Below, piece by piece: positions 53,751 to 63,866 of a DNA stretch of 63,951 nucleotides (positions are counted from its first letter, which is position 1; the number at the start of each line of letters is the position of its first letter). A program made the translations under genes and the position numbers. Source of the DNA: an uncultured Prevotellaceae bacterium (GTDB lineage Bacteria; Bacteroidota; Bacteroidia; Bacteroidales; Bacteroidaceae); assembly GCA_902800245.1 (NCBI GenBank), contig CADCDY010000005.1, forward strand, positions 1-63,951, given 5' to 3'. Under the pieces are notes generated by a model. The model saw nothing but the letters and a program-made list of their open reading frames with translations, did no database searches and was not told where the DNA came from.

Positions 53751-55220
53751 ATGAAGCTGACAGAACTATTGAAGCATGTAACTCCTCTGGCTATCGTGGG
53801 TGATGCAGAGGTGGACATCACGGGGGTGAACATTGACTCCCGCAAGGTAGAGAATGGTCATCTTTTCGTGGCAATGAAGGGTACGCAGACAGACGGTCAC
53901 CGCTTTATTCCCAAGGCTATTGAGTTGGGAGCAAAGGCTGTGCTGTGTGAGGATTTGCCCGACATTGACGCAATCGCGAACAGTGGTGTGACCTATGTGC
54001 AGGTTGCCTCGACGGAAGATGCTGTTGGAAAGGTAGCTACCATCTTCTATGGTGAGCCATCGCAGAAGTTGAAACTGGTCGGTGTGACAGGAACCAATGG
54101 CAAGACCACTATTGCCACCTTATTATATAATATGTTCCGTAAGTTTGGTCACAAGTGCGGTCTGCTTTCTACTGTCAGCAACTATATTGAGGACGAAGTT
54201 ATTCCTGCCGACCATACCACCCCAGATCCCATCGAACTCAACCGACTGTTGGCTAAGATGGTAGAGGCAGGCTGTGAGTATGCCTTTATGGAGTGCTCCA
54301 GTCATGCTATCGCCCAAAAGCGTATTGGCGGACTGAAATTTGCAGGTGGCCTCTTTACTAACCTCACTCGTGACCATCTGGACTACCACAAGACCTTTGA
54401 GAACTACCGTGATGCCAAGAAAGCTTTCTTCGATGGGCTGCCAAAGGATGCTTTCGCCATTACGAATGCCGATGATAAGAATGGTCGTGTGATGGTTCAG
54501 AATACGAAGGCACAGGTGAAGACCTATAGTACCCGTTCGATGGCTGATTTCCGTGCCCGTATCATCGAGTGTCATTTCGAAGGCATGTATCTGGAGATTG
54601 ACGGTCGCGAGGTAGGTGTTCAGTTTATTGGAAAGTTCAACGTTTCCAATCTCTTGGCAGTCTATGGCGCTGCTGTGATGTTAGGAAAGAAACCAGAGGA
54701 TATCCTCTTGGTGCTCAGCACGTTGAAGAGTGTGGCAGGTCGACTGGAACCTATCCGTTCACAGGATGGAGTGACCGCTATCGTAGACTATGCCCATACG
54801 CCCGATGCCTTGGAGAATGTGCTCAATGCCATTCATGAGGTGCTGGATGGTAAGGGTGGACAAGTCATTACCGTTTGTGGTGCTGGTGGTAACCGTGACA
54901 AGGGCAAGCGTCCGTTGATGGCTCAGGAGGCCGTCAAGCAGAGCGATAAGGTCATTATCACCTCTGATAATCCGCGTTTTGAAGAACCTCAGGATATCAT
55001 CAACGATATGTTGGCAGGTCTTGACGCAAAGCAGATGAAGAAGGTAGTGAGTATTGTAGACCGCAAGGAAGCTATCCGTACGGCCAGTATGCTGGCCCAA
55101 AAGGGTGATGTCATTCTCATTGCCGGCAAGGGTCATGAAGACTATCAAGAAATCAAGGGTGTGAAGCACCATTTTGACGACAGGGAGATTGTTAGGGAGA
55201 TTTTTGGAATCAATTCGTAA
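53751..55220 (+). CDS. murE: UDP-N-acetylmuramoyl-tripeptide synthetase MurE
   Basis: 489 residues. Adds the third amino acid to UDP-MurNAc-L-Ala-D-Glu in the cytoplasm. The Mur-ligase ATP motif GTNGKTT is near residues 114-120, followed by [15 protein letters not shown] (about 204-218). The motif DNPR (about 406-409) marks the meso-diaminopimelate-adding type, so the peptidoglycan is expected to contain meso-DAP. It is separated from ftsI by 18 bp and from mraY by 35 bp; the latter gap has a repeated TAATAACG-type sequence but no promoter that I can support. Confidence 0.96.
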   Translation: MKLTELLKHVTPLAIVGDAEVDITGVNIDSRKVENGHLFVAMKGTQTDGHRFIPKAIELGAKAVLCEDLPDIDAIANSGVTYVQVASTEDAVGKVATIFYGEPSQKLKLVGVTGTNGKTTIATLLYNMFRKFGHKCGLLSTVSNYIEDEVIPADHTTPDPIELNRLLAKMVEAGCEYAFMECSSHAIAQKRIGGLKFAGGLFTNLTRDHLDYHKTFENYRDAKKAFFDGLPKDAFAITNADDKNGRVMVQNTKAQVKTYSTRSMADFRARIIECHFEGMYLEIDGREVGVQFIGKFNVSNLLAVYGAAVMLGKKPEDILLVLSTLKSVAGRLEPIRSQDGVTAIVDYAHTPDALENVLNAIHEVLDGKGGQVITVCGAGGNRDKGKRPLMAQEAVKQSDKVIITSDNPRFEEPQDIINDMLAGLDAKQMKKVVSIVDRKEAIRTASMLAQKGDVILIAGKGHEDYQEIKGVKHHFDDREIVREIFGINS

Positions 55221-55255
55221 TAACGATATAACGTAATAACGGAAAAGGAAATAAT

Positions 55256-56472
55256 ATGCTATACTATATTTTCAGATTCTTAGAGCAGTATGATATCCCG
55301 GGTGCACACCTCTGGTCGTATATCTCATTCCGTTCGTTGTTGGCACTCATCCTGTCGCTCGTTATCTCAGCGTGGTTTGGTGAGTATTTCATCAAATGGA
55401 TGAAGCGTCGCAATATCTCTGAGACCGCCCGCGATCCCAGTATCGACCCGTTCGGTGTAGAGAAAAAAGGCGTTCCCACGATGGGTGGTATCATCATCAT
55501 TGTCAGCATCCTGATTCCCGTACTGCTGTTGGGACGTATGCGTAACATCATGACTACATCAAGATTTTCCGCAAGAACAAGGAGGGTCTTAAAGGTATCT
55601 ATAAGATCGTGGGACAGGTGTCAATCGGTTTCATTGTCGGCCTGACACTCTGGCTCAGTCCTGATGCTGTAGTCCGAGAGAATGTGTCTGAGGTCAAGCA
55701 GAATCAAGAAATAGTGGTAAAGCACAAGACGGAGGCCGTGAAGTCATTGCAGACCACCATTCCGTTTATCAAGAATCATAACCTGAACTACTCCAATATT
55801 ATGTCGTTCTTGGGTGAGTATAAGGTAGCAGCAGGTTGGATATTGTTTGTCATCATGACGATTATCGTCGTGACGGCAGTGTCGAACGGTGCCAACCTGA
55901 ATGATGGCATGGATGGTATGTGTGCTGGTAATTCGGCTATTATCGCTGCGGCATTGTTGATTTTCTCCTATATTTCGTCCCACATCATCTATGCTGCCTA
56001 TTTCGATATTATGTATATCCCTGGTTCGCAGGAACTGGTGGTGTTCCTTTCTGCCTTTATCGGTGCAATGGTGGGTTTCCTTTGGTACAATGCCTTCCCC
56101 GCCCAGATATTTATGGGCGATACGGGTTCGTTGACCATTGGTGGTATCGTCGGTGTCTGTGCTGTCATTATCCATAAGGAATTGATGCTCCCCATCCTAT
56201 GTGGAATTTTCTTTATTGAAAGTCTGAGCGTCATCATCCAGACTCAGTGGTTTAAGTTACAGAAGCGTAAGGGAAAGCGCGTAAGAGTATTCCGTGCGAC
56301 CCCTATCCACGATACCTTCCGTAAACTTGACTCCCAGTTGGACCAGACCAGCACGTATATTTTGAAGAGCTGGCCCCACCGTCCATTCCATGAGTCGAAG
56401 ATTACCATTCGTTTCTGGATTACCACGATTATATTAGCAGCATTAACGATTATTACTTTGAAGATTAGATAA
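55256..56472 (+). pseudogene. mraY: mraY with out-of-frame internal deletion
   Basis: MraY transfers phospho-MurNAc-pentapeptide to undecaprenyl phosphate at the inner membrane to make lipid I. The N-terminal part (to LLLGRMRNI, codons 1-99) is intact and in frame 2. It then jumps at about 55552-55555 to a segment starting DYIKIFRKNKEGL in frame 1. About 20 codons (near 58 bp) expected here are missing, including the conserved Asp-Asp of the active site, while the later NLNDGMDGM, FPAQIFMGDTGSLTIGG and PIHD motifs and the end are intact. As MraY is normally essential and single copy, an assembly or sequencing fault, or a second copy elsewhere, must be considered. Neighbouring genes show no decay. 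Confidence 0.85.
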
Positions 56473-56474
56473 AG

Positions 56475-57806
56475 ATGAGTAAGATAGTCATATTAGGAGC
56501 CGGAGAGAGTGGCGCAGGAGCTGCCGTTTTGGCCAAGAAACAAGGTTTCGACGTGTTTGTCAGCGACATGTCGAAGATCAATGATAAGTATAAGAAGCTG
56601 ATGGATGACCACCAGATTTGTTGGGAAGAAGGTCACCATACGGAAGAGAAGATTCTGGATGCCGACGAAATCATCAAGAGTCCGGGCATTCCCGATACGG
56701 CCCCGATGATTGTAAAGATCAAGGAGAAAGGCATTCACATCATCAGTGAGATTGAGTTTGCCGGTCGCTATACTCATTCGAAGATGATTTGTATTACAGG
56801 TTCGAATGGCAAGACCACCACGACGAGCCTTATCTACCATATTTTCAAGGAGGCAGGCTATGATGCCGGTCTTGCTGGTAATATCGGCAACTCACTGGCC
56901 CTGCAGGTTGCTGAGGACCCGCATGAGTATTACATCATTGAGTTGTCCTCTTTCCAACTCGATAATATGTACGATTTCCGTGCTAATGTTGCTATTCTGC
57001 TCAATATCACGCCAGACCATCTGGACCGTTATGATTTCAAGATGCAGAACTATGTGGACGCCAAGATGCGTATCATCCAGAACCAGACGCCGCAGGATGC
57101 CTTCATCTATTGGAATGATGACCCAATTATTAAGAGGGAATTGGAGAAGTATGACATCAAGGCCATTCAGTACCCCTTCTCCGAGTTGAAGGAGAACGGT
57201 AGTATCGGTTATATCGAGGAAGGGCAGTATAAGATTGAGAAGCCCGAGCCGTTTAATATGGAACAAGAATCGCTGAGCCTGACAGGTAAGCATAACATCT
57301 ATAACTCGCTGGCTGCAGGTATCGCCTCAAATGTCGCAGGTATTAAGAAAGAGAATATTCGTAAGTCGTTGAGCGATTTCCCAGGTGTGGAGCATCGCTT
57401 GGAGAAGGTGTGCACCGTTCGTGGTGTCCAGTATATCAACGATTCGAAGGCTACCAATGTCGACGCGTGCTGGTATGCACTGGAGTCGATGAAGACCAAG
57501 ACAATCCTTATCATTGGCGGTAAAGACAAGGGCAATGACTACGAGCCTATCAAACCGTTGGTGAAGGAGAAATGTGCCGGATTGGTTTATCTGGGTGCTG
57601 ACAATCAGAAGCTGCACGACAACTTCGACTCATTGGGCATTCCCGTTCGTGACACCCACTCCATGAAAGATTGTGTGGCAGCTTGTTACGAGATGGCCGA
57701 ACCCGGCATGACGGTGTTGTTGTCACCCTGTTGTGCATCGTTCGACCTCTTTAAGAATATGGAAGACCGTGGTGAACAGTTTAAGGAATTAGCAAGAAGT
57801 CTCTAG
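56475..57806 (+). CDS. murD: UDP-N-acetylmuramoylalanine-D-glutamate ligase MurD
   Basis: 443 residues. Adds D-glutamate to UDP-MurNAc-L-Ala. An N-terminal Rossmann-type domain (VILGAGESGAGAAVLAKKQG, about 4-23) binds the nucleotide sugar. The ATP motif GSNGKTTTT lies near residues 109-117, LNITPDHLDRYDF near 176-188 and HRLEKV near 310. It starts 2 bp after the mraY stop. Its stop TAG (57804-57806) is inside the first unit of a 9-bp CTAGA array that fills the gap to ftsW. Confidence 0.96.
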   Translation: MSKIVILGAGESGAGAAVLAKKQGFDVFVSDMSKINDKYKKLMDDHQICWEEGHHTEEKILDADEIIKSPGIPDTAPMIVKIKEKGIHIISEIEFAGRYTHSKMICITGSNGKTTTTSLIYHIFKEAGYDAGLAGNIGNSLALQVAEDPHEYYIIELSSFQLDNMYDFRANVAILLNITPDHLDRYDFKMQNYVDAKMRIIQNQTPQDAFIYWNDDPIIKRELEKYDIKAIQYPFSELKENGSIGYIEEGQYKIEKPEPFNMEQESLSLTGKHNIYNSLAAGIASNVAGIKKENIRKSLSDFPGVEHRLEKVCTVRGVQYINDSKATNVDACWYALESMKTKTILIIGGKDKGNDYEPIKPLVKEKCAGLVYLGADNQKLHDNFDSLGIPVRDTHSMKDCVAACYEMAEPGMTVLLSPCCASFDLFKNMEDRGEQFKELARSL

Positions 57807-57838
57807 ATAATCTGGAATCTCTAGAAATACTAGAATAA
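57803..57838 (+). repeat. 9-bp CTAGA repeat between murD and ftsW
   Basis: CTAG (CTGG in the second unit) at 57803, 57812, 57821 and 57830, every 9 bp. The first unit supplies the murD stop codon and the array ends one base before the ftsW ATG at 57840. Confidence 0.92.
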
Positions 57839-57839
57839 T

Positions 57840-59099
57840 ATGAACAATCGAATAGGTAATCTCTTCAAAGGCGACAAGGTCATCTGGATGGTGTTCTTCT
57901 TTCTCTGTATGATTAGTGTCGTGGAAGTCTTCTCGGCTTCCAGCGGACTGACGTATAAGAGTCAGAACTACGTAGGACCAATAGCCTATCATGCCTTCAC
58001 CATTATGGCAGGTGTTGTAGTTGCTATTCTCACACTGAATGTTCCGTGTCGATATTTCAAGTTGATGACACCCTTCCTGATGCTGATTTCAGTGATTACC
58101 CTGCTCTGGGTTTTGCTGGCAGGGACGAAGGTCGGTGATGCCGGACGTTGGATTAACCTGTTTGGTTTCACGTTCCAGCCTTCAGAGATTGCCAAGGGAA
58201 CGATTGTGTTGGCTGTAGCACAGATTCTTGCCGCTATGCAGCGTGAGAATGGGGCAGACAAAAAAGCCTTTAAGTGGATTCTTTCGATTACTATTCCAGC
58301 CTGTTTGCTGATAGGCTTGGAGAACCTCTCTACGGCAGCGATGCTCTTTGCTGTAGTATTCCTGATGATGTTTATCGGTCTGGTTTCTTTGAAACAGCTT
58401 GGTAAACTAGCGGGTATCATTATCTTTATTGCTGTTGTGGCTGTTTCGATGGTTATGCTGGTCGGTCACGATATCAGTGATGAAGAAAAGACGCTGACCA
58501 AGACCGAGCAGGTTGATCAGGCCAACCAGCCCAAGAAAAAAAAGAACTTCGTGGAAAAGATGTTCCACCGTGCAGACACGTGGAAGAGTCGTATCATGAA
58601 GTTTGGCAAACCCAAACCGACCCCTCAGGAGTACGATCTTGACAAAGATGCCCAGGTGGCTCATGCCAATATTGCCATTGTGTCGAGTGGTGTCATCGGT
58701 AAAGGACCTGGTAAGAGCACGGAGCGTGACTTCTTATCGCAAGCCTTCTCGGACTTCATCTATGCCATCGTCATCGAGGAATTGGGAATTGTGGGCGCTT
58801 TTGCGGTTATGTTCCTCTATATTGTCCTGCTTTATCGTTGTGCACGTATTGCCAGCCGGTGTGAGAACAATTTCCCGGCATTTCTGGCGATGGGTCTTGG
58901 ACTGTTGTTGGTTATACAGGCCACTTTCAACATGATGGTAGCAGTCGGATTGGCCCCTGTCACGGGACAGCCATTGCCGCTCATCTCCAAAGGTGGTACG
59001 TCGACAATCATCAATTGTGCTTATATTGGAGCCATTTTGAGTGTCAGTAGGTCAGCAAAAATGAAGAAAGTGAAAGAAAATGAGCCAAATAGGGCTTGA
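57840..59099 (+). CDS. ftsW: Lipid II polymerase FtsW
   Basis: 419 residues, SEDS family, about ten membrane helices. It polymerises lipid II into septal glycan with FtsI. Seen: VFSASSGLTYK (about 23-33), GDAGRWINLFGFTFQPSEIAKG (about 99-120), then a long basic cytoplasmic loop (about 220-255, KKKKNFVEKMF) typical of Bacteroidota, STERDFLSQAFSDFIYAIVIEELG (about 295-318) and PLISKGGTS (about 380-388). It follows the CTAGA array directly. A separate promoter for murG lies just after it. Confidence 0.94.
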   Translation: MNNRIGNLFKGDKVIWMVFFFLCMISVVEVFSASSGLTYKSQNYVGPIAYHAFTIMAGVVVAILTLNVPCRYFKLMTPFLMLISVITLLWVLLAGTKVGDAGRWINLFGFTFQPSEIAKGTIVLAVAQILAAMQRENGADKKAFKWILSITIPACLLIGLENLSTAAMLFAVVFLMMFIGLVSLKQLGKLAGIIIFIAVVAVSMVMLVGHDISDEEKTLTKTEQVDQANQPKKKKNFVEKMFHRADTWKSRIMKFGKPKPTPQEYDLDKDAQVAHANIAIVSSGVIGKGPGKSTERDFLSQAFSDFIYAIVIEELGIVGAFAVMFLYIVLLYRCARIASRCENNFPAFLAMGLGLLLVIQATFNMMVAVGLAPVTGQPLPLISKGGTSTIINCAYIGAILSVSRSAKMKKVKENEPNRA

Positions 59100-59115
59100 A
59101 TTGATAGAAAATTTG

Positions 59116-59123
59116 TACTTTTG
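59116..59123 (+). promoter_or_regulatory. Internal -7 promoter element (TACTTTTG) before murG
   Basis: TACTTTTG in the 48-bp gap between ftsW and murG, 24 bp before the ATG at 59148. It may give the murG-murC-ftsQ-ftsA-ftsZ part an expression of its own. Confidence 0.65.
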
Positions 59124-59147
59124 TAGCGTATTAGAGATAGAACACTT

Positions 59148-60177
59148 ATGAATGATGAGTTAAGAGTGATAATCAGCGGTGGCGGTACGGGTGGACATAT
59201 CTTTCCAGCTGTATCTATTGCCAATGCCGTCAAGGCGATGCATCCTGAAGCCAAGATACTATTTGTAGGCGCCTTAGGACGCATGGAAATGCAACGTGTG
59301 CCAGCTGCCGGCTACGAGATAAAAGGTTTGCCTATCCAGGGTTTCGACCGTAAGAACCTGCTGAAGAATGTCAATAGGTGGTTACGCCAGCGGTCCGACG
59401 TTGAACAAGGCGGCAGCCATGGGTATTCCCTGTCTGATTCAGGAACAAAACTCCTATGCTGGTGTTACCAACAAGCTGCTTGCCAAGAAGGCGGCAAAGA
59501 TCTGTGTGGCCTATGAAGGTATGGAGCGTTTCTTCCCTGCAGATAAGATTTTGTTGACGGGTAATCCCGTGCGTCAACAACTGTTGGAGAATACGCAGAC
59601 CAAGGCTGAGGCTCTTCGTTTCTTTGGTCTTGATGTATCGAAGAAGACAGTGCTCATCGTAGGTGGAAGTCTGGGTGCACGTACCGTTAACGAGAGTGTG
59701 CTGAAACACCTTGACGACATCCGTCAGAGTGGTGTACAGTTTATCTGGCAGACAGGTAAGTATTATTTTGAGCAGATTAAAGAGCAGCTTGCCAAGGAAG
59801 AAAAGTTGGAGAATCTGGTCGTGACAGATTTTATTAGTGATATGGGTGCCGCCTATAAAGCAGCAGATTTGGTTGTCAGCCGTGCGGGTGCGGGTTCTAT
59901 CAGTGAATTCTGTCTGCTTGGAAAACCAGTCATCCTTGTTCCTTCCCCCAATGTGGCAGAAGATCACCAGACAAAGAATGCGCTGGCATTGGTCAACAAG
60001 GAGGCTGCACTCTACGTCAAGGATGTTGAGGCTCCGGCATTATTGATGCCGTTGGCTATCGATACGGTGAAGGATGATGCGAAGTTGCAGACTCTCAGTG
60101 AGAATATCTTGAAGATGGCACTGCCTGATTCGGCTGAAATAATTGCCAAGGAGGTGGTATCACTTGCAAAAAAGTAA
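59148..60177 (+). pseudogene. murG: murG with out-of-frame internal deletion
   Basis: MurG adds GlcNAc to lipid I to make lipid II on the inner face of the membrane. The N-terminal part with SGGGTGGHIFPA (about 9-20) and IQGFDRKNLLKN is intact in one frame to about 59372. The rest, from SIGGYASGPTLNKAAAMG onward, is in another frame and runs to the normal end, with SRAGAGSISEF (UDP-GlcNAc site) intact. Roughly 25-30 residues usually found between these parts are missing along with the frame. Like the mraY defect, it breaks a normally essential gene without touching its neighbours. Confidence 0.85.
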
Positions 60178-60192
60178 AAAGGTAAAAAGTAA

Positions 60193-61569
60193 ATGGAAAT
60201 AAAAGATATAAAAGCAGTTTATTTCATTGGGGTAGGCGGTATTGGCATGAGTGCCATTGCGCGCTATTTTATCCATTGTGGCGTTGTGGTAGGCGGTTAC
60301 GATAAGACGCCAAGCACACTGACACGCCAATTGGAGAAGGAAGGCGCATTGATCCATTATGAAGAGAATGTGGAGGAAATTCCCCATGCCTGTCGCAGAC
60401 CGGAGTCCAGCCTGATTATCTATACTCCAGCCATTCCCGAAAGCCATCAGGAATTGAAATATTTCCGTGACCATGGCTTTGAGATTCAGAAGCGTGCTCA
60501 GGTATTAGGCACCCTGACCCGTAAACACAAGGGATTATGTGTGGCAGGTACTCATGGTAAGACGACAACGTCGACGATGTGTGCACATATCATGCACCAG
60601 AGTCATCTGGACTGTAACGCTTTTCTTGGAGGCATCTCTAAGAACTATGGCACGAACTATATCCTTTCCGACTCAGATTATGTCGTGATAGAAGCTGACG
60701 AGTTCGATCGCTCGTTCCATTGGCTGTCGCCCTATATGACGGTGATTACATCGACAGACCCAGACCATTTGGACATCTATGGTACCAAGGAGGCTTATCT
60801 GGACAGTTTCCGTCATTATACGGAATTGATTCAGCCTCAGGGTGCACTGATTATCCATCGTGGCTTGGAGATGCAAGAGAATTTACCTTCAGGTGTACAC
60901 CGCTATGACTACGCTCTGAATGAGGGCGATTTCCATGCGGAGAACATTCGTATTGCCAATGGTGAAATCACTTTTGACTTCATCTCGCCTTTTGAGTCGA
61001 TTAAGAACGTCCAGTTAGGTCAGCCTGTTCCTATCAACATTGAGAACGGCATTGCGGCAATGGCAATGGCTCAGCTTGCTGGCTGTACGGCAGAGGAGTT
61101 GCGTATCGGTATGAAAACTTATGCCGGTGTTGAGCGTCGTTTCGATTTCAAGATCAAGAACGACCGCCACGTCTTCCTTTCAGACTATGCTCATCATCCG
61201 AAGGAAATCTATCAGAGTGCGCGCAGCATCCGTGAATTGTATCAAGAGCGTAAAATTACGGCTATTTTCCAGCCTCACCTCTATACCCGTACCCGTGATT
61301 TCTATAAAGATTTTGCGGATGCGCTGAGTCTGTTGGATGAGGTTATCCTTACGGAGATTTATCCAGCTCGTGAACTCCCTATTGAGGGTGTCACCTCGCA
61401 GTTGATCTATGACAACCTGCGTCCCGGTATTGAGAAACAAATCATTCAGAAAGATCAGGTGTTACCACTCATAAAATCCCGTGACTTTGATGTCCTCATT
61501 GTACTGGGAGCTGGTGACCTTGATAATATGGTTCCTGATATCACCAGGATTTTGAATAATAAGAAGTAA
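60193..61569 (+). CDS. murC: UDP-N-acetylmuramate-L-alanine ligase MurC
   Basis: 458 residues. Adds the first amino acid, L-alanine, to UDP-MurNAc. An N-terminal nucleotide-binding loop YFIGVGGIGMSAIARYF (about 10-26), ATP motif GTHGKTTTS (about 119-127), EADEFDRSFHWL (about 166-177) and the C-terminal DYAHHPKEI (about 331-339) are all typical. It starts 15 bp after the murG stop; the gap contains short GTAAAAAG repeats. ftsQ follows 10 bp later. Confidence 0.96.
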   Translation: MEIKDIKAVYFIGVGGIGMSAIARYFIHCGVVVGGYDKTPSTLTRQLEKEGALIHYEENVEEIPHACRRPESSLIIYTPAIPESHQELKYFRDHGFEIQKRAQVLGTLTRKHKGLCVAGTHGKTTTSTMCAHIMHQSHLDCNAFLGGISKNYGTNYILSDSDYVVIEADEFDRSFHWLSPYMTVITSTDPDHLDIYGTKEAYLDSFRHYTELIQPQGALIIHRGLEMQENLPSGVHRYDYALNEGDFHAENIRIANGEITFDFISPFESIKNVQLGQPVPINIENGIAAMAMAQLAGCTAEELRIGMKTYAGVERRFDFKIKNDRHVFLSDYAHHPKEIYQSARSIRELYQERKITAIFQPHLYTRTRDFYKDFADALSLLDEVILTEIYPARELPIEGVTSQLIYDNLRPGIEKQIIQKDQVLPLIKSRDFDVLIVLGAGDLDNMVPDITRILNNKK

Positions 61570-61579
61570 ACAATAATAT

Positions 61580-62329
61580 ATGAGCGTCAACTGGAAGAAA
61601 TCATTCATCATCCTGATAGACATGGCTCTGGCAGTCTATCTGGTTCTCGCCATCACGGCTTTCAACCGTCCTGACGAGCTTTCCGATGTGTGTACTGAGG
61701 TAAAAATCGACATTGAGGAAGGGGTGGTGAAAGGATTTCTGACTCCAGACGAGATCAAGCATGAATTGCAGCACGCACGCCTTTATCCGTTGGGCGACCC
61801 GATGAGTCAGGTGTCGGCCCGACGTATTGAGGAGTCGCTGGTTAAAAACCCCTTTGTAGAAAGTGCCCAGTGTTACAAGACGCAGTCAGGACGTGTGTTC
61901 ATCCACCTGAAGCAGCGTCTTCCTGTGGCTCGTGTTAAAGCCGACAATGGTGAAGACTACTATGTCGACACGCATGGTAATATCATGCCTAATACCCAGT
62001 TTGCCAGTGATTTAGTTATTGTGTCAGGTCATGTAACCAAGAAGTATGCCAAGAACGTGTTGGCTAATGTTGGCAACTATCTTATTCAAAACAAGATGTG
62101 GCGTTCGCAGGCGGAGCAACTCAACGTGTTGACAGATGGTTCTATAGAAATGATTCCCCGTGTTGGTGAACATATCATTTATCTGGGGCAGCCTACTGAT
62201 ATTGCCAGAAAACTGGACCGTTTGGAGAAGTTCTATAAGTATGGGTTAAGCAAAGCTGGTTGGAACAAGTATTCATATATCAGTCTGGAATTTGACAATC
62301 AGATTATTTGTAAGAAGAAAAGAAGTTAA
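61580..62329 (+). CDS. ftsQ: Cell division protein FtsQ
   Basis: 249 residues. One N-terminal membrane helix (about 8-25, SFIILIDMALAVYLVLAIT), then a POTRA-type domain (about 35-110) and the FtsQ beta domain with LVKNPFVESAQCYKTQSGRV (about 91-110) and LPVARVKADNGEDYYVDTHGNIMP (about 117-140). FtsQ connects cytoplasmic and periplasmic division proteins. Sequence identity across phyla is low, so the call rests on layout and place between murC and ftsA. Confidence 0.9.
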   Translation: MSVNWKKSFIILIDMALAVYLVLAITAFNRPDELSDVCTEVKIDIEEGVVKGFLTPDEIKHELQHARLYPLGDPMSQVSARRIEESLVKNPFVESAQCYKTQSGRVFIHLKQRLPVARVKADNGEDYYVDTHGNIMPNTQFASDLVIVSGHVTKKYAKNVLANVGNYLIQNKMWRSQAEQLNVLTDGSIEMIPRVGEHIIYLGQPTDIARKLDRLEKFYKYGLSKAGWNKYSYISLEFDNQIICKKKRS

Positions 62330-62360
62330 AGAAGTAAGAGAAGTTTAAGAAGTTAATTAT

Positions 62361-63818
62361 ATGGCAAAGGACTTTATCGTAGCTATTGAACTGGGATCAT
62401 CCAAGATTACCGGTATTGCGGGAAAGAAAAACCTTGACGGCAGCATTCAGGTGTTGGCTTGTGTCAAGGAGGATTCCTCGTCGTGCATCCGCAAAGGTGT
62501 GGTTTACAACATCGATAAGACAGCCCAGTGCCTGACCAACATCATCAACCGTCTGGAGAAACAGCTCAAGACGGGTATCACTCAGGTGTATGTTGGTGTG
62601 GGCGGACAGTCTATTCGCTCTATTCGCAATCTGATTGCTAAAGACCTGCCCAATGGCATGCAGGTCACGCAGGACATGGTGATTGAACTGATGGATGAGA
62701 ACCGTAACATGAAATATCCTGACCAGCAGATAATTGATGCTGCAGCGCAGGAGTATAGGGTGGATTCGCAGTTCCAGCTCGACCCTGTGGGTATTCAGTG
62801 TAATCGTATTGAGGGTAACTTCCTAAATATACTGCAGCGAAAGTCTTTTTACGCCAACCTCAACAAATGTTTCGAGACCGCGGGCATTAATATTGCCGAA
62901 CTATATCTTGCTCCGTTGGCCTTGGCCGATAGCGTGCTCACCGAGGCTGAGCGCCGTTCGGGTTGTGCACTGGTCGACCTAGGTGCTGACACGACGACGG
63001 TGAGCGTGTATTCGAAGAACATCCTGCGTCATCTGGCCGTCATTCCTCTCGGTGCCAACAATATCACGAAGGATATTGCCTCGTTGCAGATGGAGGAGAG
63101 TGATGCTGAGAAGATGAAGCTCAAGTATGCTTCGGCCTTTACGGAAAACAACGACATCGATAACAATATGAAATACTCCATCGATCAGGATCGTCAGGTG
63201 GAAACGCGCAAGTTCATTGAGATTGTCGAGGGTCGTCTGGAGGAAATCATTGCCAATGTCTGGTGTCAGGTCCCCGAGGAGTTCTGCGACAAGCTGCTGG
63301 GCGGTATCATCCTCACTGGTGGCGGCTCTAATCTGAGAGATATCGAGAAGGCTTTCCAGAACTATACGCATATTGACAAGATCCGCATAGCCAAATTCGT
63401 GACGCAGACCATCACGTCGACTATTGCAGAAATCAATGCTCACGATGCCATGATGAATACCGTGTTGGGACTGTTGGCCAAGGGTGATATCAATTGTGCT
63501 GGCAGTGAGCTGCCCTTGAGTAATGACCTCTTTGCCAATCAGCAACGTACCGTTATAACGCCTGAGACTCTCGAACAGCGTCGAGCCCGTCAGGCTTCGG
63601 AGACTCCTGCTGGCGTTATACGTACGGCCGAGGAGGTCCGTCGTGCTGAAGAAGAGGCTTTGCGCAAAAAGGAAGAAGAGGAGCGTCAGGCCCGTGAGAA
63701 AGCTGAAGAGGAAGCTCGTGAGGCAGCCCGCATAAAGAAGGAGAATAGCTTCTGGAACAAGGCCTTCAAGGGTCTCAAGGAGTTTGGAAAGAAAATGGTA
63801 GAAGAAGATGAAGAATAA
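62361..63818 (+). CDS. ftsA: Cell division protein FtsA
   Basis: 485 residues. Actin-fold ATPase that tethers FtsZ to the membrane. Seen: phosphate-1 loop IELGSSKITGIAG (about 9-21), ALVDLGADTTTVSVYS (about 203-218) and the adenosine motif IILTGGGSNLRD (about 316-327). A Glu/Arg/Ala-rich helical stretch (about 420-460) precedes an amphipathic C-terminal helix (SFWNKAFKGLKEFGKKMV) that would insert into the membrane. The extra charged stretch is longer than in E. coli but common in Bacteroidota. ftsZ begins 48 bp later. Confidence 0.96.
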   Translation: MAKDFIVAIELGSSKITGIAGKKNLDGSIQVLACVKEDSSSCIRKGVVYNIDKTAQCLTNIINRLEKQLKTGITQVYVGVGGQSIRSIRNLIAKDLPNGMQVTQDMVIELMDENRNMKYPDQQIIDAAAQEYRVDSQFQLDPVGIQCNRIEGNFLNILQRKSFYANLNKCFETAGINIAELYLAPLALADSVLTEAERRSGCALVDLGADTTTVSVYSKNILRHLAVIPLGANNITKDIASLQMEESDAEKMKLKYASAFTENNDIDNNMKYSIDQDRQVETRKFIEIVEGRLEEIIANVWCQVPEEFCDKLLGGIILTGGGSNLRDIEKAFQNYTHIDKIRIAKFVTQTITSTIAEINAHDAMMNTVLGLLAKGDINCAGSELPLSNDLFANQQRTVITPETLEQRRARQASETPAGVIRTAEEVRRAEEEALRKKEEEERQAREKAEEEAREAARIKKENSFWNKAFKGLKEFGKKMVEEDEE

Positions 63819-63866
63819 CCCCTAATTTCCCCTTACATCCCTATTAACCCTAAAAAGAATAGAATT

